A stretch of 64,000 nt of DNA from assembly GCA_003996215.1 (NCBI GenBank), contig QJPP01007587.1, forward strand, positions 186,001-250,000. Reading direction: 5' to 3'. Shown here piece by piece: positions 27,321-40,070 of this stretch. Within the stretch, counting starts at the first letter, position 1. Every line of letters begins with the position of its first letter. The position numbers were made by a program, and so were the translations under genes. Under the pieces are notes generated by a model that was not told the DNA's origin, made no database searches, and saw nothing but the letters and a program-made list of their open reading frames with translations. This DNA is from Jaltomata sinuosa (lineage: Eukaryota; Streptophyta; Magnoliopsida; Solanales; Solanaceae).

Positions 27321-29531
27321 TGTCAGGACACAGACCGTCGTGAGTGACACCCACCCAACCCCGGATGAGCGAACCAATAGAGTTCAACCCCTTGCCTAGA
27401 CTAACAGCCTAAAACCAGCAAAACAGAAATAAACTAGCAGTTAAATAAGCAAGGAACTATAACATTTATATCATCCTACGAAAAATCCTCCTAGAAATTG
27501 AAAGTCGCAGTACCAACATTACTACCAATATCTAGAATGCGGGGATACAATCCCAAAAGAAATACGGAAGTAGTTTTAAACCCGAAATAAGTGGGCTGAA
27601 ATTCTAGAGATAAATCCAAGGTAGCTTGATCAAGCAGCTCACCCTTGAAGTCAGAAATCGCCGGTACTATAAATGAGGTCGTGTCTCAGCCGCTGGAAGA
27701 CTTCCTATACTCACCAAAAGAAAAGCAAGTGCAGTATCAGTACACCATCACTGTGTACTGGTAGGATCATCAGCCAGTTTTCAGATAAACAGTGTATAAA
27801 CAGTACTAAAATATCAAGTAAAAGGTATGGAAGACATGCACCAATATCAACAGACACACCTAGACTACAAGTCTCTACTTAGCTTGTTCCCGCATGAAAT
27901 CCACCACTTATACTCTAAACCACAACCATATACCAAATACTATGTCTTTCCGTCTAGCCCGGACCCACCCTGGGATCCCCTCTAGACAACACAACATATC
28001 AATAAACAACCCGACCTAACCCAAGACCAACACAACATATCGATAGACAACCCGTCCTAACTCAAGACCCACACAACAGTTATACAGAAATTCCCGGCCA
28101 CTCAAGGACCACCAAACCAATAACACATTTCAATAATCATTCTGGTCCACTCACGGAACCAAATAGCAATCAATGCAACACAACGGTAAAAATGTAATGA
28201 TGCAATAAAAGTAAACCCGTACCAAGCATGGTACCCGAGCCAACTGTTAGTATACCCGTACCAGGCGTGGTACCCATGCCAATAATTTGTTATACCCGTA
28301 TCAGGCATGGTACCCGGGCCAACCGAATGTCAACAACTCACAGTCAAATAGATGATCAAACAACTTGTATACCAACAAGCAACATCTTTCAATCACAGAC
28401 TGTAAAGCAAGAACCTTAGACATTCTACACAACTCCCTAAGCAATGTAATTCATACAAGCACTTAGATATGAGTACAAGAATATACAACATTCACAGAAA
28501 TTCATAAGCCATCACCTACCTCGAAATGTGCCAAGCACTATTCAACCCGAGCTTTCCCGTGTTTCAGATTTCTTTCTCGTTCTTGGTCTAAAATAACACA
28601 CAAGTACATATAATTAACACACAAGGCCTGTACAATACCCGGATTACACCGAATCCCCAAACCCCAGGCCACCCATGATCATCCCACCCTTTTTTCGGGC
28701 TTTTTCACCGTTAATTCACCTACTTTTATCATTTTTACGGATAAAAATATAGAATTTAACAACCTATGATCATAATAACATACTTTTAACAATGCCCAAG
28801 AACATTCATGCTTGAAATTCGTTTCCTTCCCCGAATTCTACCATTCCTAGGTTATTTCAACCTTTCTCTAAGTTCCCTCCTAGCAATTCTACCGCATAGG
28901 AAACATAGTACAAAGATTGGGGAGTAGAAACCTTCCCATAGGGAAGAAATTCGACGGAAAAAGGAGGAAAATTTCCTGGAATCGCCTAGCCCTTCTCCCA
29001 AAATGAAGTTGTGAAAACTGAATGTTTTGAGGAATGTTTCTGCAATAAAATCTCGTCGGCCCGCTATAGCGGACAACACCCGCTATAGCGGTCTTAAGCG
29101 ACGTTGACCGCCTTGACCACCGCTATAGCGGTATTTTCCACCGCTATAGCGGAGGCCGCTACCGCGGATGGTTGCCCCCGTCACGGACAGAATGTCCGAA
29201 AATCTCCCAGTTTTGGCCATTTCACAACACACTTGTTTCCCCCGACGACCCGAAACAATCCCTTCATGTCAAGCGCGATTCCGGGAGTTCTACTTACCCA
29301 ATTTCGAATCTGAAAAGTCCCCCAGACTCCTTTATGTCTTGGCTACGCGGAAGACTAGCTTAACACAAGACACCTAACCCAATCCTTACCCGGATTTCCC
29401 TAGACTCCACCTCGCTCCAAAACTGACTGAGGCTAGCCTAGCCCATAATTTGAAACTCCCAAACTCGGAGTTTTCTAACTCTAAAACTTGGAACGATTGG
29501 ACTACCCATAACGACGGACCTGGTCGTTACA
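27321..29531 (-). mobile_element. Solo LTR of a Tekay/Del-like gypsy element (unit 1)
   Basis: 2211 bp, bounded by TGTCAGG... and ...GTTACA on the plus strand (5'-TG...CA-3' on the element strand), flanked by the 5-bp target duplication ATAAT (27316-27320 and 29532-29536). It matches the LTRs of the full-length element at 40071-48868. Repeat B reads straight through when it is removed. A solo LTR arises by recombination between the two LTRs of a full element. Confidence 0.92.
29061..29152. repeat. Array of four CCGCTATAGCGG palindromes in the LTR
   Basis: A perfect 12-bp palindrome at 29061-29072, 29080-29091, 29120-29131 and 29141-29152, within a GC-rich island in otherwise AT-rich sequence. 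The array is also in the LTRs at about 41790-41895 and 59424-59515. Confidence 0.85.
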
Positions 29532-30060
29532 ATAATGCTAGTGAATGAATAAAATTTTGATGCGCTACAACAAGAAGATAGCTAAACCCTAAGGAGCACG
29601 ATCTATGAATTTCTCCCTCACAAAGTCTCATTCCCGCTGATATGATACTGATCAACTTGAATATCTAAAAACCAAGTCTTTCTACCAACACAATTACTTC
29701 TTCTGACCATGTTTAACAAAGATGTCTGGTATTTGCGATCAATACAATTACTTATTACATTGCACACCTCCTCTGATTTTTTTGTGTCTTCCAAAGTGAT
29801 TTCAATCACATGCTAATGTCATTTAATTACTCATTTATCATGAGTTGAGAGGAAATGATACTTGGCTATTAGACCCTAAAAATTCATCACTATAAAATCA
29901 ATAGAATCATCACACTGTATATCATCAAAATTTTATTACTGAATAATTAAATTTCACACTAGCAATATTATTCTTTCTTCTTCTTTTTTTCATAAAAAAA
30001 TTAAACTAAAACTTTATAATTAAAAGTTAGGCATATATTAATTCTCAATCAATGGTTATG
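29532..30060 (+). repeat. LTR-like repeat B, second part, and flank
   Basis: Continues repeat B after the solo LTR and diverges from repeats A and C near 29970. Noncoding. At 30078 the sequence jumps relative to unit 3, which has 893 extra bp (60441-61333). Confidence 0.5.
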
Positions 30061-30487
30061 ACATGTGCAAGAATAAACTAGACACCAATGCCTTAGTTTT
30101 TTCCTTATTTTTTTCTCTCTTTTACTCGTGCAAAATTAACGTAAATATTACTAAAAATAAGAATTATCATATTTTGAGGGAGAAATTACCAATTAAAACA
30201 AAATCGAAAAATACTGGAAAGTTTAGGAAAAGTTAATTCCAATAACAGAGAGGACAAAGAAAAGGAAATTTTTATAATAAATGAAATAAGGAAATAGGGT
30301 AATTTTTATGACTCGTGTAAACTACTGTAAGGATTTATTTATTTATTTATTTTGGGTTTTTTTCGTTCTTTTATTTTAAAGGAACTAAGAGAAATAATTG
30401 GGTTTGGAACTGACAATAATTAATATTAATTGACTTAACTTTTAAAGCAAACTTGTGTATTCCCTTGTGTATTAACTTTTCCTAAAT

Positions 30488-31193
30488 TATATAAAGAGGT
30501 TCTTCTTCAATCGTATATATTTTCCTAGTCTACAATATAGTAATTTTCATTTATAGTAATATTTTCAATTGGCACATTTAAACAGAAAAGAAAAAGAAAA
30601 TATGGAAAGAATTGAAGGAGTGACATCTATATAAACAATCGAAAGTATGCAAAGGAATGAAAAGCCATTCTTTCACAACGTTAACGTAAGTTTCTTTGCT
30701 TTTCTTAACAACATAGCAATTAATAATGTTGCTCTTCTTTGTTTTTTATTTCATTTTTGTTTATTGTTTATTGGTTTATATAAAGAGGTTTATATATATA
30801 GTACATTCATGCATGGACAAAATCAATATGTTTTGACATAAGAAAAGTAAAGAAATTGTTAACGTATTTTGATTTAGTTTTTTATTAATCTATTTAATTA
30901 TGTTACATATTGCAGCGATTCGAGTTTTATATATATACAAAAAAAGCTAAGCAAGGATGTCTACCTTAAGAAACAACAACGAAAACTGGAAGAATAAGTT
31001 GGAAGAGGTGAGAGAACAGATACAAGTGCGTACAAACTACATTAAGCAACTTGAGGAACAACAAAACGATGATTATGATTCGAAGAGAGATAAATTTGAT
31101 GCCACAAAACAAGTACATGAATTGAAGGATAAAGAGACCAAACTCGAAGACAAATTGATGGAAAAGGGTGTTAGTTACTACAAATTTTTCTAA
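30488..31193 (+). CDS. Small coiled-coil gene (unit 1), unrecognised family
   Basis: A TATA box TATATAAA at 30488-30495 is followed by a candidate first exon, a donor GTAAGT at 30686 and an acceptor TTGCAG ending at 30915 (230-bp intron, probably in the 5' UTR). The second exon carries an ATG at 30957 for 78 codons: MSTLRNNNENWKNKLEEV..., then KDKETKLEDKLMEKGV. The protein is almost entirely charged heptads, a predicted single coiled coil with no signal or membrane segment. The unit 3 copy differs by few residues. Degenerate relatives are on the minus strand at 49546-49774 and 60619-60857. Exon-intron limits are inferred from consensus sites, and more 3' exons are possible. Function unknown. 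Confidence 0.55.
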
Positions 31194-31309
31194 TTTCTCA
31201 TAAGTCAGATGTAGGATTTAGGTCTTTAAATTTCATATTCTAGTCACTAGTTTTTTCTTTATTTTTTTTTCAGATATTAAAATAAAAGGCAAGTTTTCTT
31301 TACTTTATT

Positions 31310-32289
31310 ATATTCTTGGAGATCTCATTGATTAAGAATAATAGTAATCAAATTATTAAGGCAAATATTTCAAGAATCAGTAGATCTTTCCTATTGCATG
31401 TATGCAATTGTCTAGCAGTTTATTCTTTTCACACATTGTGACTGTTGAAATAATCTTACCTTTATGAATTATATTTATATGTGAAAAATCACTAATATTT
31501 CAATAAACATAGATTACTAAAATTGTAATTGCAAAAGTGCACGATTCACCGGTTATAACATATGAGTGTTTACCTTTAAATCGATTTAGTTGAATTTGTG
31601 CAAGTGGCTCAAAGGCATGCAAATTGAGATGACCAAATTAAAGCAAGAAGATTGTTTATACTAGTTAGCTTTGACAGTATATACTTGTTAATATAACGAA
31701 ATAACGAGTAAAGAATTTAGTAACAGTAGGGAATTTATAAGTAAGTGAATTGAGCCTAAGTTTCGACATGGTTGGGGCTGGCAGTGTCACCTAAAAAAAC
31801 TTGAAACCCTTGTATTTAAAAAATATGGAACTTGAGATTACAAAATTTGAATATAATTCTAGTGAATGAATAAAATTTTGATGCCCTACAACAAGAAGGT
31901 AGCTAAACCCTAAAGAACATGATCCGTGAATTTCGCCCTCACAAAGTCCCATTCCCGCTTATATGATACTGATCTTGAATATTGTTTGCGACCAATACAA
32001 TTACTTATTACATTGCACACCTCCTCTGATTTTTTTGTATCTTCCAAAGTGGTTTCAATCACATGTTGATGTCATTTAATTACTCATTTATCAAGAGTTG
32101 AGAGGGAACAATTCTTGGCTATTAGACCCCAAGAATTCATCACTATAAAATCAGTAGAATCATCACATTGTACATCATCGAATTTTTATTACTGAATACT
32201 TGAATTTCACTCTAGCAATATTACTATTTGTTCATCAGCTTTGAGCGTTCGCTAAGTTTGCACGGAGATATATCCAACGAATATATCGT
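31310..32289 (+). repeat. LTR-like repeat C ending at a primer-binding site
   Basis: Third copy of the repeat. It ends directly before TGGTATCAGACC (32290-32301), a near-match to the initiator tRNA-Met primer site, and a gag remnant follows. This supports reading repeats A-C as the 3' part of a gypsy LTR. The 5' LTR boundary may lie upstream of the coiled-coil gene, but I cannot define it. Confidence 0.5.
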
Positions 32290-32301
32290 TGGTATCAGAC
32301 C
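32290..32301 (+). promoter_or_regulatory. tRNA-Met-like primer-binding site of a gypsy remnant
   Basis: TGGTATCAGACC, 11 of 12 matches to TGGTATCAGAGC. The same site is in unit 3 at 63605-63616. Confidence 0.55.
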
Positions 32302-32566
32302 AATACAGGCTATATTTAATTAATCTTATACAATTCATTCAATTTGACTTAGTTTATCTCTTATTTACAACTTAATTTACTTACATATTTCATATCTCGA
32401 TCGATCCAATCCACGTTTAAATCTCTCGTACAAATTCAACTGTACTTTTTTTTTCGGTAAACAGTTTGGCGTTCATCTTGGGGCTAAGGATAATTGTGGT
32501 ATTGTTTTGATCCTTCTATACAAAAACTAATCAACTTTATCTTTGTGAAGCTAAGCAATCAGCATA

Positions 32567-33175
32567 ATGGTTGGCACTGGAAACGCTGATCATCCGGCCA
32601 CTGTGGAGACTCGAGTAGCAAATGGGCAGGGGACTTCCCCACAGGGGTCTCAGATATGGAGGCACCACAAGAAGAGATGTGTCACAGTACCAGGGTCGAG
32701 GATCGTGGTGAAAATTATATCATTGGATCCGGTAGCAGAGAGAGTCAACTGAGCTAATCAAATGCTTACAAGACATTGACTAGACGGATGGTCCGCAATG
32801 AAAAGGAATTCAACGCCCGAATGAATCAAATTCCAGGGGCTTCGCCGATCTTAAAAGGCACGGATCCTCAAGAAGATAGGTTCAACTACGGTTCCTGTCA
32901 AGTGCGGCTCCAAAGTAGATACCCAAGAGATTCAAGATGCCTGACATCTCAAAGTATGACGGAACAGTAGACCCTCAAAAGCATGTGACAGCATACACGT
33001 GCGCGGTAAAGGGCAATGATATGGAGCCAAACGAGATTGAATCCATTTTTCTCAAAAAATTTGGAGAAACCCTAACCAAAGGGGTGATGACCATTGATCC
33101 TGTACATACATTTTCCCTCTGGTCTAGAAGTGATAACCAAAGGCCTCGACTCGTGGCCATCATAAAGACTTAAGA
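32567..33175 (+). pseudogene. Gypsy gag remnant (unit 1)
   Basis: Three short frames in shifting phase: an ATG at 32567 (MVGTGNADHPATVETRVANG), a middle piece from 32776, and a retrotransposon gag domain piece from 32937 (MPDISKYDGTVDPQKHVTAY, then LKKFGETLTKGVM). Frameshifts and stops break it, and it ends near 33175 without capsid completion, zinc knuckle or pol. Confidence 0.75.
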
Positions 33176-33576
33176 TATCTCAAAAATCTGCCAGTAAATA
33201 ACAGTCAACGGTGCATGGTTTAGCGTAATTCGTTACAATAATTAGCTGGAGCCAATGGCCATGATAATCTAAGCTTGATGAACATCAATCCTTATTTAAA
33301 TTTTTAGCCTACGGCTATGCTCATGAGCAGAATCTTAGCTTGAGCCTACCTTCACCACCTCTTTAGGAGGCATCCGCCTCAGATACCTCTTCCAAATTTG
33401 GAGTGTATACCAATCCATGGATGAGCAGTCTAGCATCATATAGCCAACAAGATCACTTCATTGAATTTTGCAGGTGCTGCATAGAAGGCAAACTATAAAA
33501 GCAAAAGAGAAACAATGATTTGACAGGTTCTAAAATAATAAAGCTGCATAACAAAGGCATGATCTTTATAGAAATC
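33176..33576. other. Intergenic stretch, nothing recognised
   Basis: About 400 bp between the gag remnant and the downstream flank of NLR copy 2. No gene, RNA or repeat is supported. Confidence 0.5.
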
Positions 33577-34110
33577 ACAGTGAAAGACCATCTGATATAA
33601 TAATAATAGATAGATAGATAGAAAGTAAGCATTGGCAGCGTAGATCTGCCACAGAGATACTATTCCAAAGAAATGCAATGTTTGTCAAAGCACCTTTGTT
33701 TTTAATAAAAACTATCTACACAATTGTTTCACCTAGGAATCAAACGCACCACGCGAGACTCACTCTGAACCCGCTTCACCTATATATCTGATATAATTTT
33801 CCAGCGAAGGGTGTTCGGATGACCACCCTTGGTATAGTGTAGCTCTGCCACTGACTTGAGCATGAGCATTAGCATGGCTGCAACAATTAGCTAAGAAACA
33901 AATTCCATCCACTCTGTCAATTCGAACACATCCTTGTTAGTTTGAGATCAACATGGAGAAATTAAATAAAAGTAAGCATTGAATTAGAAAGAAAAACTGA
34001 AACAATACCATTGTTGTGGTTACAGGCACATGCTTAACTCACAGCTACCAGTGATAGCTTTCCTCACTGTATTAAACATATTGTTTGCACATTAGAGGGA
34101 ACGTAGATAC
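33577..34110. repeat. Downstream flank of NLR copy 2
   Basis: Colinear with 50050-50585 beyond the stop codon of NLR copy 3, with few differences. It includes a TAGA tetranucleotide run near 33608. It may hold the 3' UTR or a last small exon, because a good splice donor ends the coding frame (see NLR copy 3). Confidence 0.7.
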
Positions 34111-37100
34111 TCAAAAACAGCACATAGGTAGGAGTTTGTTTCTACTTACTTTGATAATGATGAGGTCTATACGGTCACATCCTTCAGTATCTTCGACTGC
34201 TTCCTTAATTTGCAAAGCTGAAGCCTTCAGAGATTCTTTCTCACACTTAATCAACTTAATCTGTTTCAGTGTTTGGATATCTGCAAAGCTAAGAGGGATC
34301 TCCTCGAGGTTGTCACACTCTCTTATAACAAGTGTATCAAGCAGGGGAAACGATTCCTCCGAGGCATCCTACGTTGAGATACCTAACCTCACCAGTTTCA
34401 ACAACTTAAGTTTATGGAACGTGATATCTCCAACGCACCAATCTCTGCAGTTAACACGTCTAGTGCAGTCCAATAAGTTGAGATACTCCAGGTTTGGTAG
34501 TCCCCAAATGAAGGAAATCACGCGTTGTAGAGGATACCCGAATAGTACCAACTTCTTTAAATTTGAAGGCAAGTGCAACCCTGATAGAGTTATAGACCTC
34601 CCAAAGGAAAGGTGAAGTATTTGAAGCTGGGTAAGGCTCTCCAAGTTGAGACAAATCTCTCCAGAATTATAGTTATCAAAATAGATGTTAAGTTCTTGAA
34701 GATTCGGACACCTCCATAATAAGACATCCGCGCTATCAACATCACGAAATGGAAAATTAACTTTCCTTAATATCCTCAAATTTTCCAATTTAGAGGATTC
34801 TTCAAAGATCCACTGTTTATTGTTTCTCAAATCAAATTCAGCTTCACTAATCTCAACATGCCTTAATTTTTCCATTTTCCAAAAAATTACTGGTAGCCTC
34901 ACTGAACGTCTAAGCTTCGCAATTAAAGTTTCAAGATGAGGCAGATGTGATTCCGGATGAAAATAGAGTTATAATGTCGTAACTGCGACGTACTTCAGGT
35001 GAATCAGTGGTTCCAATGTAGCTAACCTCTCACATTACAATAACTCAAATCCAAGACCTTAAGAAGTCTCACTTCTCTAACCTGAAGGAAGGGATTCCAA
35101 TAATAAGCTTTTCCAGTGGTCGTTATCAGTGACCTCAAGTGTTGGCGGAAAGGCTTCCCTGTTTTGGAAATGTCAGAACTGAAACGGTAGCTCACTCGAC
35201 TTACCTTCCAATCCAAAGGTTGAAAGTCGCCCGTCACAGCTAACATAAACTTTTCTTCTCTACTCTTCTCCAAGCAAAAGTGAAGCACTACATCATGAAC
35301 CTGACAGTATTTGACTTTTCCATTATAACTTCTCCTTGAAACCATTACCACATTACTGCTAATGAGATCCATCAAGTAACCTTCAGCTGCCTCAATGTTC
35401 TGCACGAAGCCTTCTGCGATCCATAGACATATCAATTTAGAAACTGGAATTCTTGCGTCCTCCGGAAACATCCCCATATAAAGCAGGCAAGGCTTTAAAT
35501 ATTCGGGTAAGTTATTGTAACTTAACTGCATAGTCGAAAGACTATATCCTTTAGACTCACCAAGATAGGAAAATAGAGAATTTTTAACCTCACGCCACCA
35601 AGAGGCTTCCATTTTATTCCATTTGATAATTCCAGCTACCAAGATAATCACCAGAGGCAGTCCTTTGCATTTTTCTGCAATTTCTAGACTCAATTCTTGT
35701 AGTTCAGGCGGGCAACCATCCTGTTGAAACACTTTTTTCTGCAACAATTTGCAACTCTCATCTACTGGGAGGAATGGAAGAGAATAAGGATCAGTATGGT
35801 GCGTGACTTGCTTACCCACCTCCTCAAGTCGAGTTGTTATTACTATTCTGCTTCCATTTTTATCATTTGGAAAAGAAAGCCTCAAGTCATCCCATGTCAT
35901 ACCATCCCACATATCATCCAAGACAATGTGATATCTCTTTCCCCTTAGGCTTTTCTTCAACTTGTCAGCAAGGATGTCTTCCTTATCTCCCGTATCCTTT
36001 GAACCGATAACTTGACTAAGAATCTCTTGTAATAGCTCTCTCCGGTTATATGTTTGGGAAATGATGCACCATGCTCGAACATCGAAGTGAGAAACAATCA
36101 TGCCATTATTGTACACCATTCTAGCAATAGTCGTCTTCCCTTGTCCCTCCATGCCTACAATTGGGATGACATTTAGCTCATTTGTACCTCTAATCAGAAA
36201 TTTAATTAGTTTTAACTCTTCATTCTCAAAACCAAGTATCTCCTCATCATTCGCAGGATCGCTATGTTGAGTTGGCAGATGTTTAGATGTCTCTACCATG
36301 GAGAAGGGCTTAAGAGGAAGGTTCTGAAACCTCATCTCCGTTACCTTTGCACGAATATGCTTGATCTCTTTTATGATTGCAGGAAGTGAGCAAAAAGAAT
36401 GCCAAAGAGCATTATATTGAGCAAGAATAGAGTCAATGGCTACTTCAGCTTCATACGCCAAATTGATAGTACGGCTTTGAAGATCATTAAGATTTTCATG
36501 TTCATGGTGCACCTTTGCAACATCTCTGAAAACAAATGTTAGAGATGAAAGCTCTTTCTCTAATATGGATGTAAGAGATAACAACTCTTTCGTTAAAAAA
36601 CCAATAGTAGGCTTCATCATGAAGTTTGATTCAGATTTCAACATCTCATTTAATTTCCTTAAAAGAGAATCCAGAAAGCTCAATCCACCAACAGTGGAAA
36701 ACTGAGACAGAGTACTGAATTTTAACGATTTGTAGTATGTCTCCGTTTGTGCCTTTAGATCTTCAGTTTTCTCCAATATCTGTATCGATCAAAGGCTTAC
36801 TTTGCTAGTGTCATCTTTGTTTATAGAGCTGGGAAGAAGCTTTTGAATTACATATAGAACATCACCCGCTAGAGATCCAACCTTTAGCAATACCTCATTC
36901 AACTTTTTACAACTAATAGCATGATTTGGCATATCAGCATTAAGGAAAACCAACAAGAACTCTATCGCCACATCAATATTTTGAGCAGAGATATTACTAG
37001 GAACGTTCTCGAGCTTTTTGTTTCTGAGATACATCAGCAGACTGTGGAGATGATGTGAAAATCCTTTTGGTAATTTCTTGTCCTCGAAAGTTCTTGACCG

Positions 37101-37796
37101 AGTAAACTTTGAAGCCTTTAGTTCACCAAGAAAAATCTTCTTCATTTCTAGCTCCGCTAGCACAATCAAGGGTAATAGACAAGGAAGTTTATTCAAGTTA
37201 TCAGCTCCACTAGCACAATCAAACATGAACTGAATTCGGGTCTCCAAACCTTCCAGCTTCTCATGGTCGACGTAACCATTTATCTCTAAGACATAAAAGT
37301 ATCTCAAGAATCTCATTTTCTTTTGAACAGCTTCCAGTTTCTTCATGAATCGATTCACCTCAAGGAATTCTTCATACGTCAAAGAATTGTTAGAAGTTTT
37401 CCAATCCAGGCATATCCATATTAGGTTCTTGTTAAGACATTCCATATATTCCAACCGTTCTGAACGATTCAACTCATATTTTGGACTTAAAATGACATTA
37501 CTTACAGTGAATTCCAGAAACTGTGTTTCTAGCCTTTCCAGATTAAGGCTAGTTTTGCATTCATCTGGAATTCCACCAAAAACTGAGTGAAGCATTTTCA
37601 CAATCCATTTGGCCTTCTTTGTGATTTTGACCAAGGAATTAGGCAAACGTACATGATTGTACTTGATAAAGGTTCTAAAAAATCTTATCTCCATTTCAAG
37701 TGTCTCAATTTGATCAATCTAGACGCTACTCAGATCACCTCCACTCTTGATCCTTCTTAGCTGATCTAACACATCGTCAATGCCATTTTTATCCAT
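34111..37796 (-). pseudogene. NLR copy 2: R1-like resistance gene, multiply broken
   Basis: Full-length domain order on the minus strand: R1/SD N-terminal domain, Rx-type coiled coil, NB-ARC with P-loop GMEGQGKTT (second Gly replaced by Glu relative to copy 3), kinase-2 HIVLDDMW, CKGLPLVI, a VHD variant of the MHD motif (CQVHDVVLHF), then leucine-rich repeats. Lesions seen: TAG at 37719-37721 after 25 codons, TGA at 36789-36791, a frameshift at the NB-ARC/LRR boundary with a stop at 35022, TAA at 34969-34971 and TAG at 34369-34371. An internal ATG at 37692-37694 could restart after the first stop but not pass the others. NLRs of this family trigger immune cell death after sensing effectors; this copy is a pseudogene. 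Confidence 0.92.
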
Positions 37797-39479
37797 CTTT
37801 CGTAGATAAAGTAGAAAATTCCTGCAAGTTCACCAATTTTTCGTTAAATAATAAGAGCAACATTTCAAAAGGAAGAGTACAAGCAAGGGGTGCTAAACTT
37901 TACCTTATTAATCCTAATGAGGTAACTAATTATTATGTTTGATATTCTTTTGTTATAAGAAATTAAAACACAAGGTAATAGAAGTGCTTTTCAGTGCTCA
38001 CAGTGCTTCATACAAGACAATCATAAATGTACTATATTAATATACTCTTTTTTTGATAATTTTGGTGTCCAAGTCAGTTTTTGCGCACCTCGACTAATTC
38101 CACGAGATACCTGTCACCTCCCACCAGCAACAGGTACCAGGTAACTCTGTCCACCAAGGCCAGAACAAATGGGAAGAAATCACCTAGTATTTTTGTCTCT
38201 ACTGAAAATTGAACCTGAGACCTCATACTAATCAACCCACGTCATTGATCACTAGTCACACTCTTGGGTGTTACTACATTAATATACATCAAACTCATAT
38301 TCATAATATTTGTTTAAAAATGTAGCTTTGGAACCATGAAGTTTAATGGTAAATACATATTCGCACCCGTCATTTACGTATACCGAATCATAATAACCTA
38401 GCTATCATGGTTAAGTGATTTAATAAAGTGATATATTCATTAATTAATTAATCATGATTAAGGCGATAAGATTCTAAACGTGTTATGTACCTAGATGTAA
38501 ACACCGAGTGTGGACAAATTTTTACCACATTTATTTTCCTATGTAATTGAGTTGGAGGCCACACAAAATGATAAGTAAAAATCATTAAGTAGTGAAAGTA
38601 AGTATTGACGACCAGAAAAATAATATAACAATAATTAGTTGGCAGAATGCATAGATAAACACCTTAATTTTCGTTCTATTAATTTAAGAACTTTACTTAT
38701 TAGAGATTTTGTAAATTAAGAAGAAAAGCAATATAATAGAAAGTTAATATTCAATATATCTTACAATTTGCAAGCATGAAGAGTAGTTGATCGATCTTCT
38801 TTTGCCTTTTTCGTACCTTCAAGTTTTGATCCAATCCTAGAAAAAAAAGTTGATAACTATATTTTTAAAGCATATTCCACTAAAGAAAAGATAAAAATTC
38901 AAGTGAGATTAGAAAAATATTTATTGAAAAATACCTGATAATTAGATTAGAAAAGATTAATATGAGCATAACATGGAAGGAGGAGGAAATGTTTGTGGAT
39001 GAATAATTATGGTTTAACCAAACTCATATATGATCTAAATCCCAACAAGTCAATGCTTGTATTATTTAATATAATGAATAATTATCATATTAATTATTAT
39101 TACAGAGAGACAGCTAATTAATTGGCAGGTGAACTTTTATTCAACCAGAAAAAAATAACATTTGTATTTGGGGGGAAATTATTTACACCCCCAACTTTAC
39201 TTTAAAAATCAAACTCCCCCCTCAACTTTGAAAAATAATCATTATCCCCCCCTTTATCCTATGCAGTGTCTATTTTATCCTTGACATTTGCAATCCTCCA
39301 TCTATGTAATTTCTTTTATATTATATACAATATTTATTTTTTAATCTAGATAGTTTCTAGATTTTTATTTAAGTTTATTAATATTATAAGTAGAATAATT
39401 TTTTTAATAAATTCATTGTAAAATTAAATATTATTTTTTATAATTATTTTAATATTACGGCATTAGGTATATATGATTG
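37797..39479. repeat. Upstream flank of NLR copy 2
   Basis: Uninterrupted version of the region that EPRV-B splits in unit 1. 37952-37973 is the 22 bp missing at the insertion. AT-rich and noncoding, with C-rich and polypyrimidine patches near 39170-39260. No gene supported. Confidence 0.8.
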
Positions 39480-39671
39480 TTATTAATGAAATATTTTTCT
39501 AAATTTGAGAGGGGATCTATAGCGGGTGATGTTCTTGGTGAGAGCGATGATTATGATTCGAAGAGAGATAAATTCGATGCCACAAAACAAGTGCATGAAT
39601 TGAAGGATAAAGAGACCAAGCTCGAAGACAAATTGATGGAAAAGGGTGTTAGTTACTACAATTTTTTTTAA
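39480..39671 (+). pseudogene. Coiled-coil family exon fragment (unit 2)
   Basis: Equivalent of 25530-25748 with the Gln codon intact and the frame open to a stop at 39669-39671. Its N-terminal 25 residues are not shared with the full gene. Confidence 0.5.
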
Positions 39672-40070
39672 TTTTTCTTAAGTCATAGAATGTAGGAATT
39701 TAGGTCTTCAAATTTCATATTCCAGTCACTAGTTTTTCGTTATTTTTTTTTTCAGATATTAAACTAAAAACAAGTGTTCTTTACTTTATTATATTCTTGG
39801 AAATCTCATTGATTAAGAATAATAGTAATCAAATTATTTAGGCAAATATTTCAAGAATCAGTAGAATTTTTTTTTTATTGACAAAGTCTATCACATGTAT
39901 GCCAATTGTCTAGAATAATGAGTAAAAAATCTATTAACAACACGGAAACAAGTAAGTGAACTGGCCCTAATTAAGTTTCGACGTAGCTGGCAGATAGTGT
40001 TATCGAAAAAAAGTTGGAACCCTTGTATTTAAAAATTATGGAACTTGAGATTACAAAATTTGAATATAAT
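39672..40070. repeat. Repeat A/B junction in unit 2
   Basis: Repeat A sequence up to about 39914 (CAATTGTCTAG) is joined directly to repeat B sequence corresponding to 27167 onward. About 1.2 kb present in units 1 and 3 is missing. Ends at the LTR element. Confidence 0.65.

Noticed and set aside
28228..28419. 63-codon ORF in the LTR, repeated at 40950, 48340 and 58591
   Set aside because: It arises from a short degenerate repeat (ACCCGTACCAGG-type) in the LTR, has no known domain and varies freely between copies.
29061..29152. CRISPR-like array
   Set aside because: Short palindromes with irregular spacing inside a plant LTR; no direct repeats with unique spacers, and the sequence is eukaryotic.
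34085..34615. Plus-strand 176-codon ORF opposite the NLR LRR (also at 50560-51090)
   Set aside because: Antisense of the LRR coding region; conserved only because the NLR copies are conserved.
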